Shown here piece after piece: positions 63,799 to 64,000 of a stretch of 64,000 nt of DNA. Source of the stretch: Bacteroidales bacterium. GTDB lineage: Bacteria > Bacteroidota > Bacteroidia > Bacteroidales > UBA6680. The first letter of the stretch is position 1. Each line of letters begins with the position of its first letter. The position numbers were made by a program, and so were the translations under genes. Location: positions 1 to 64,000 of the forward strand of contig JAOARD010000013.1 of assembly GCA_025210735.1 (NCBI GenBank), written 5' to 3'. The notes beneath the pieces were generated by a model that searched no databases, was not told the DNA's origin, and saw nothing but the letters and a program-made list of their open reading frames with translations.

Positions 63799-64000
63799 AT
63801 GAAATACTATTTGCAAGTTTTAACCCTACTGTTAATTACATCTTCAGCAAGTTATGCTCAGGATACAATATTCACAAACAAGAAGGACACTATTCTCTGT
63901 ACAATATGTGATGTTAGTGATGGCTCTATTAAGTTTAAGAAGTTTGGTAGTCAGCACGACCGTAAGATCTTGATTCCATTCGATATGGTTAACAAGTATT
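63799..64000 (+). CDS. Exported protein of unknown function, cut by the window end
   Basis: 67 codons are visible from ATG 63799 to the edge. A signal peptide MKYYLQVLTLLLITSSASYA with cleavage before QDTI is clear. The mature start (TIFTNKKDTILCTICDVSDG, then IKFKKFGSQHDRKILIPFDM) is the common Bacteroidota exported beta-protein pattern D-x-I-x-x-x-x-G-x-x-I-x-C-x-I-x-x-V that often precedes a longer domain. The rest lies beyond the window, so no function is assigned. About 220 bp of AT-rich sequence before it presumably holds its promoter. Confidence 0.6.
   Translation, partial: MKYYLQVLTLLLITSSASYAQDTIFTNKKDTILCTICDVSDGSIKFKKFGSQHDRKILIPFDMVNKY

Noticed and set aside
1..64000. CRISPR array, prophage or plasmid origin
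   Set aside because: No regularly spaced identical repeats with unique spacers, no phage structural or integrase genes and no replication initiator were seen.

Overview
The window comes from a Bacteroidota chromosome, most likely a Bacteroidales/Marinilabiliales-type anaerobe or facultative anaerobe. The support is: low GC; a fused lpxC-fabZ gene; the gene order HD hydrolase-lpxD-lpxC/fabZ-lpxA; a ruvA-sprA-gcvH cluster; type IX secretion (T9SS) C-terminal sorting domains; a TTTG-N19-TAnnTTTG promoter in front of rimP; A-rich leaders without Shine-Dalgarno sequences; and a superoxide reductase typical of oxygen-sensitive cells. The genus cannot be fixed from the sequence.

Layout. 1-3.6 kb is an AT-rich accessory patch of debris and orphans: the C-terminus of an IS1595-type transposase, a 5'-truncated ORF, an Rhs-repeat remnant, a membrane-protein gene split by an in-frame stop, several small exported proteins and a lipoprotein whose 3' end runs through a perfect 48-bp palindrome. 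3.7-5.2 kb has a DUF6261-like gene and a non-coding stretch with about 3.5 copies of a degenerate 82-bp tandem repeat. 5.2-16.9 kb is one long rightward locus for a type II secretion / type IV pilus-like machine: major pseudopilin (G), prepilin peptidase (O), ATPase (E), secretin (D), L- and M-like assembly proteins, a lipoprotein, a C-like protein, a MORN-like Lys-rich protein, three minor pseudopilins (K-, I-, J/H-like) and the platform protein (F). A few 22-bp REP-like repeats sit inside it.

16.9-24.8 kb is leftward housekeeping: a lipid kinase, glnS, and the rimP-nusA-infB operon with a clear promoter and leader hairpin. 24.8-33.3 kb holds an HD hydrolase, lipid A genes lpxD, lpxC/fabZ, lpxA and lpxB, and a leftward pair (Gfo/Idh/MocA oxidoreductase and a beta-barrel protein). 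lpxB and gspF share an almost identical 5' leader that can pair with the start codon. Next come initiator tRNA-Met, superoxide reductase, a secreted Lys-C-like protease, ruvA, sprA (T9SS translocon), gcvH, a START-like protein, a large SprA-like outer-membrane protein, waaA (Kdo transferase) and a TPR/HTH regulator. 52-62.7 kb carries two paralogous giant surface proteins with T9SS sorting tails and matched promoter-like upstream elements. The window ends with a helical orphan, tRNA-Arg(CCG) and the start of an exported protein.

How it works together: much of the window builds the outer membrane and moves proteins across it. It encodes lipid A and Kdo synthesis, the T9SS pore SprA with at least three likely T9SS cargos, and a separate compact T2SS-like system that contains poorly characterised components. 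All product names come from reading the translated sequence; no database search was run.
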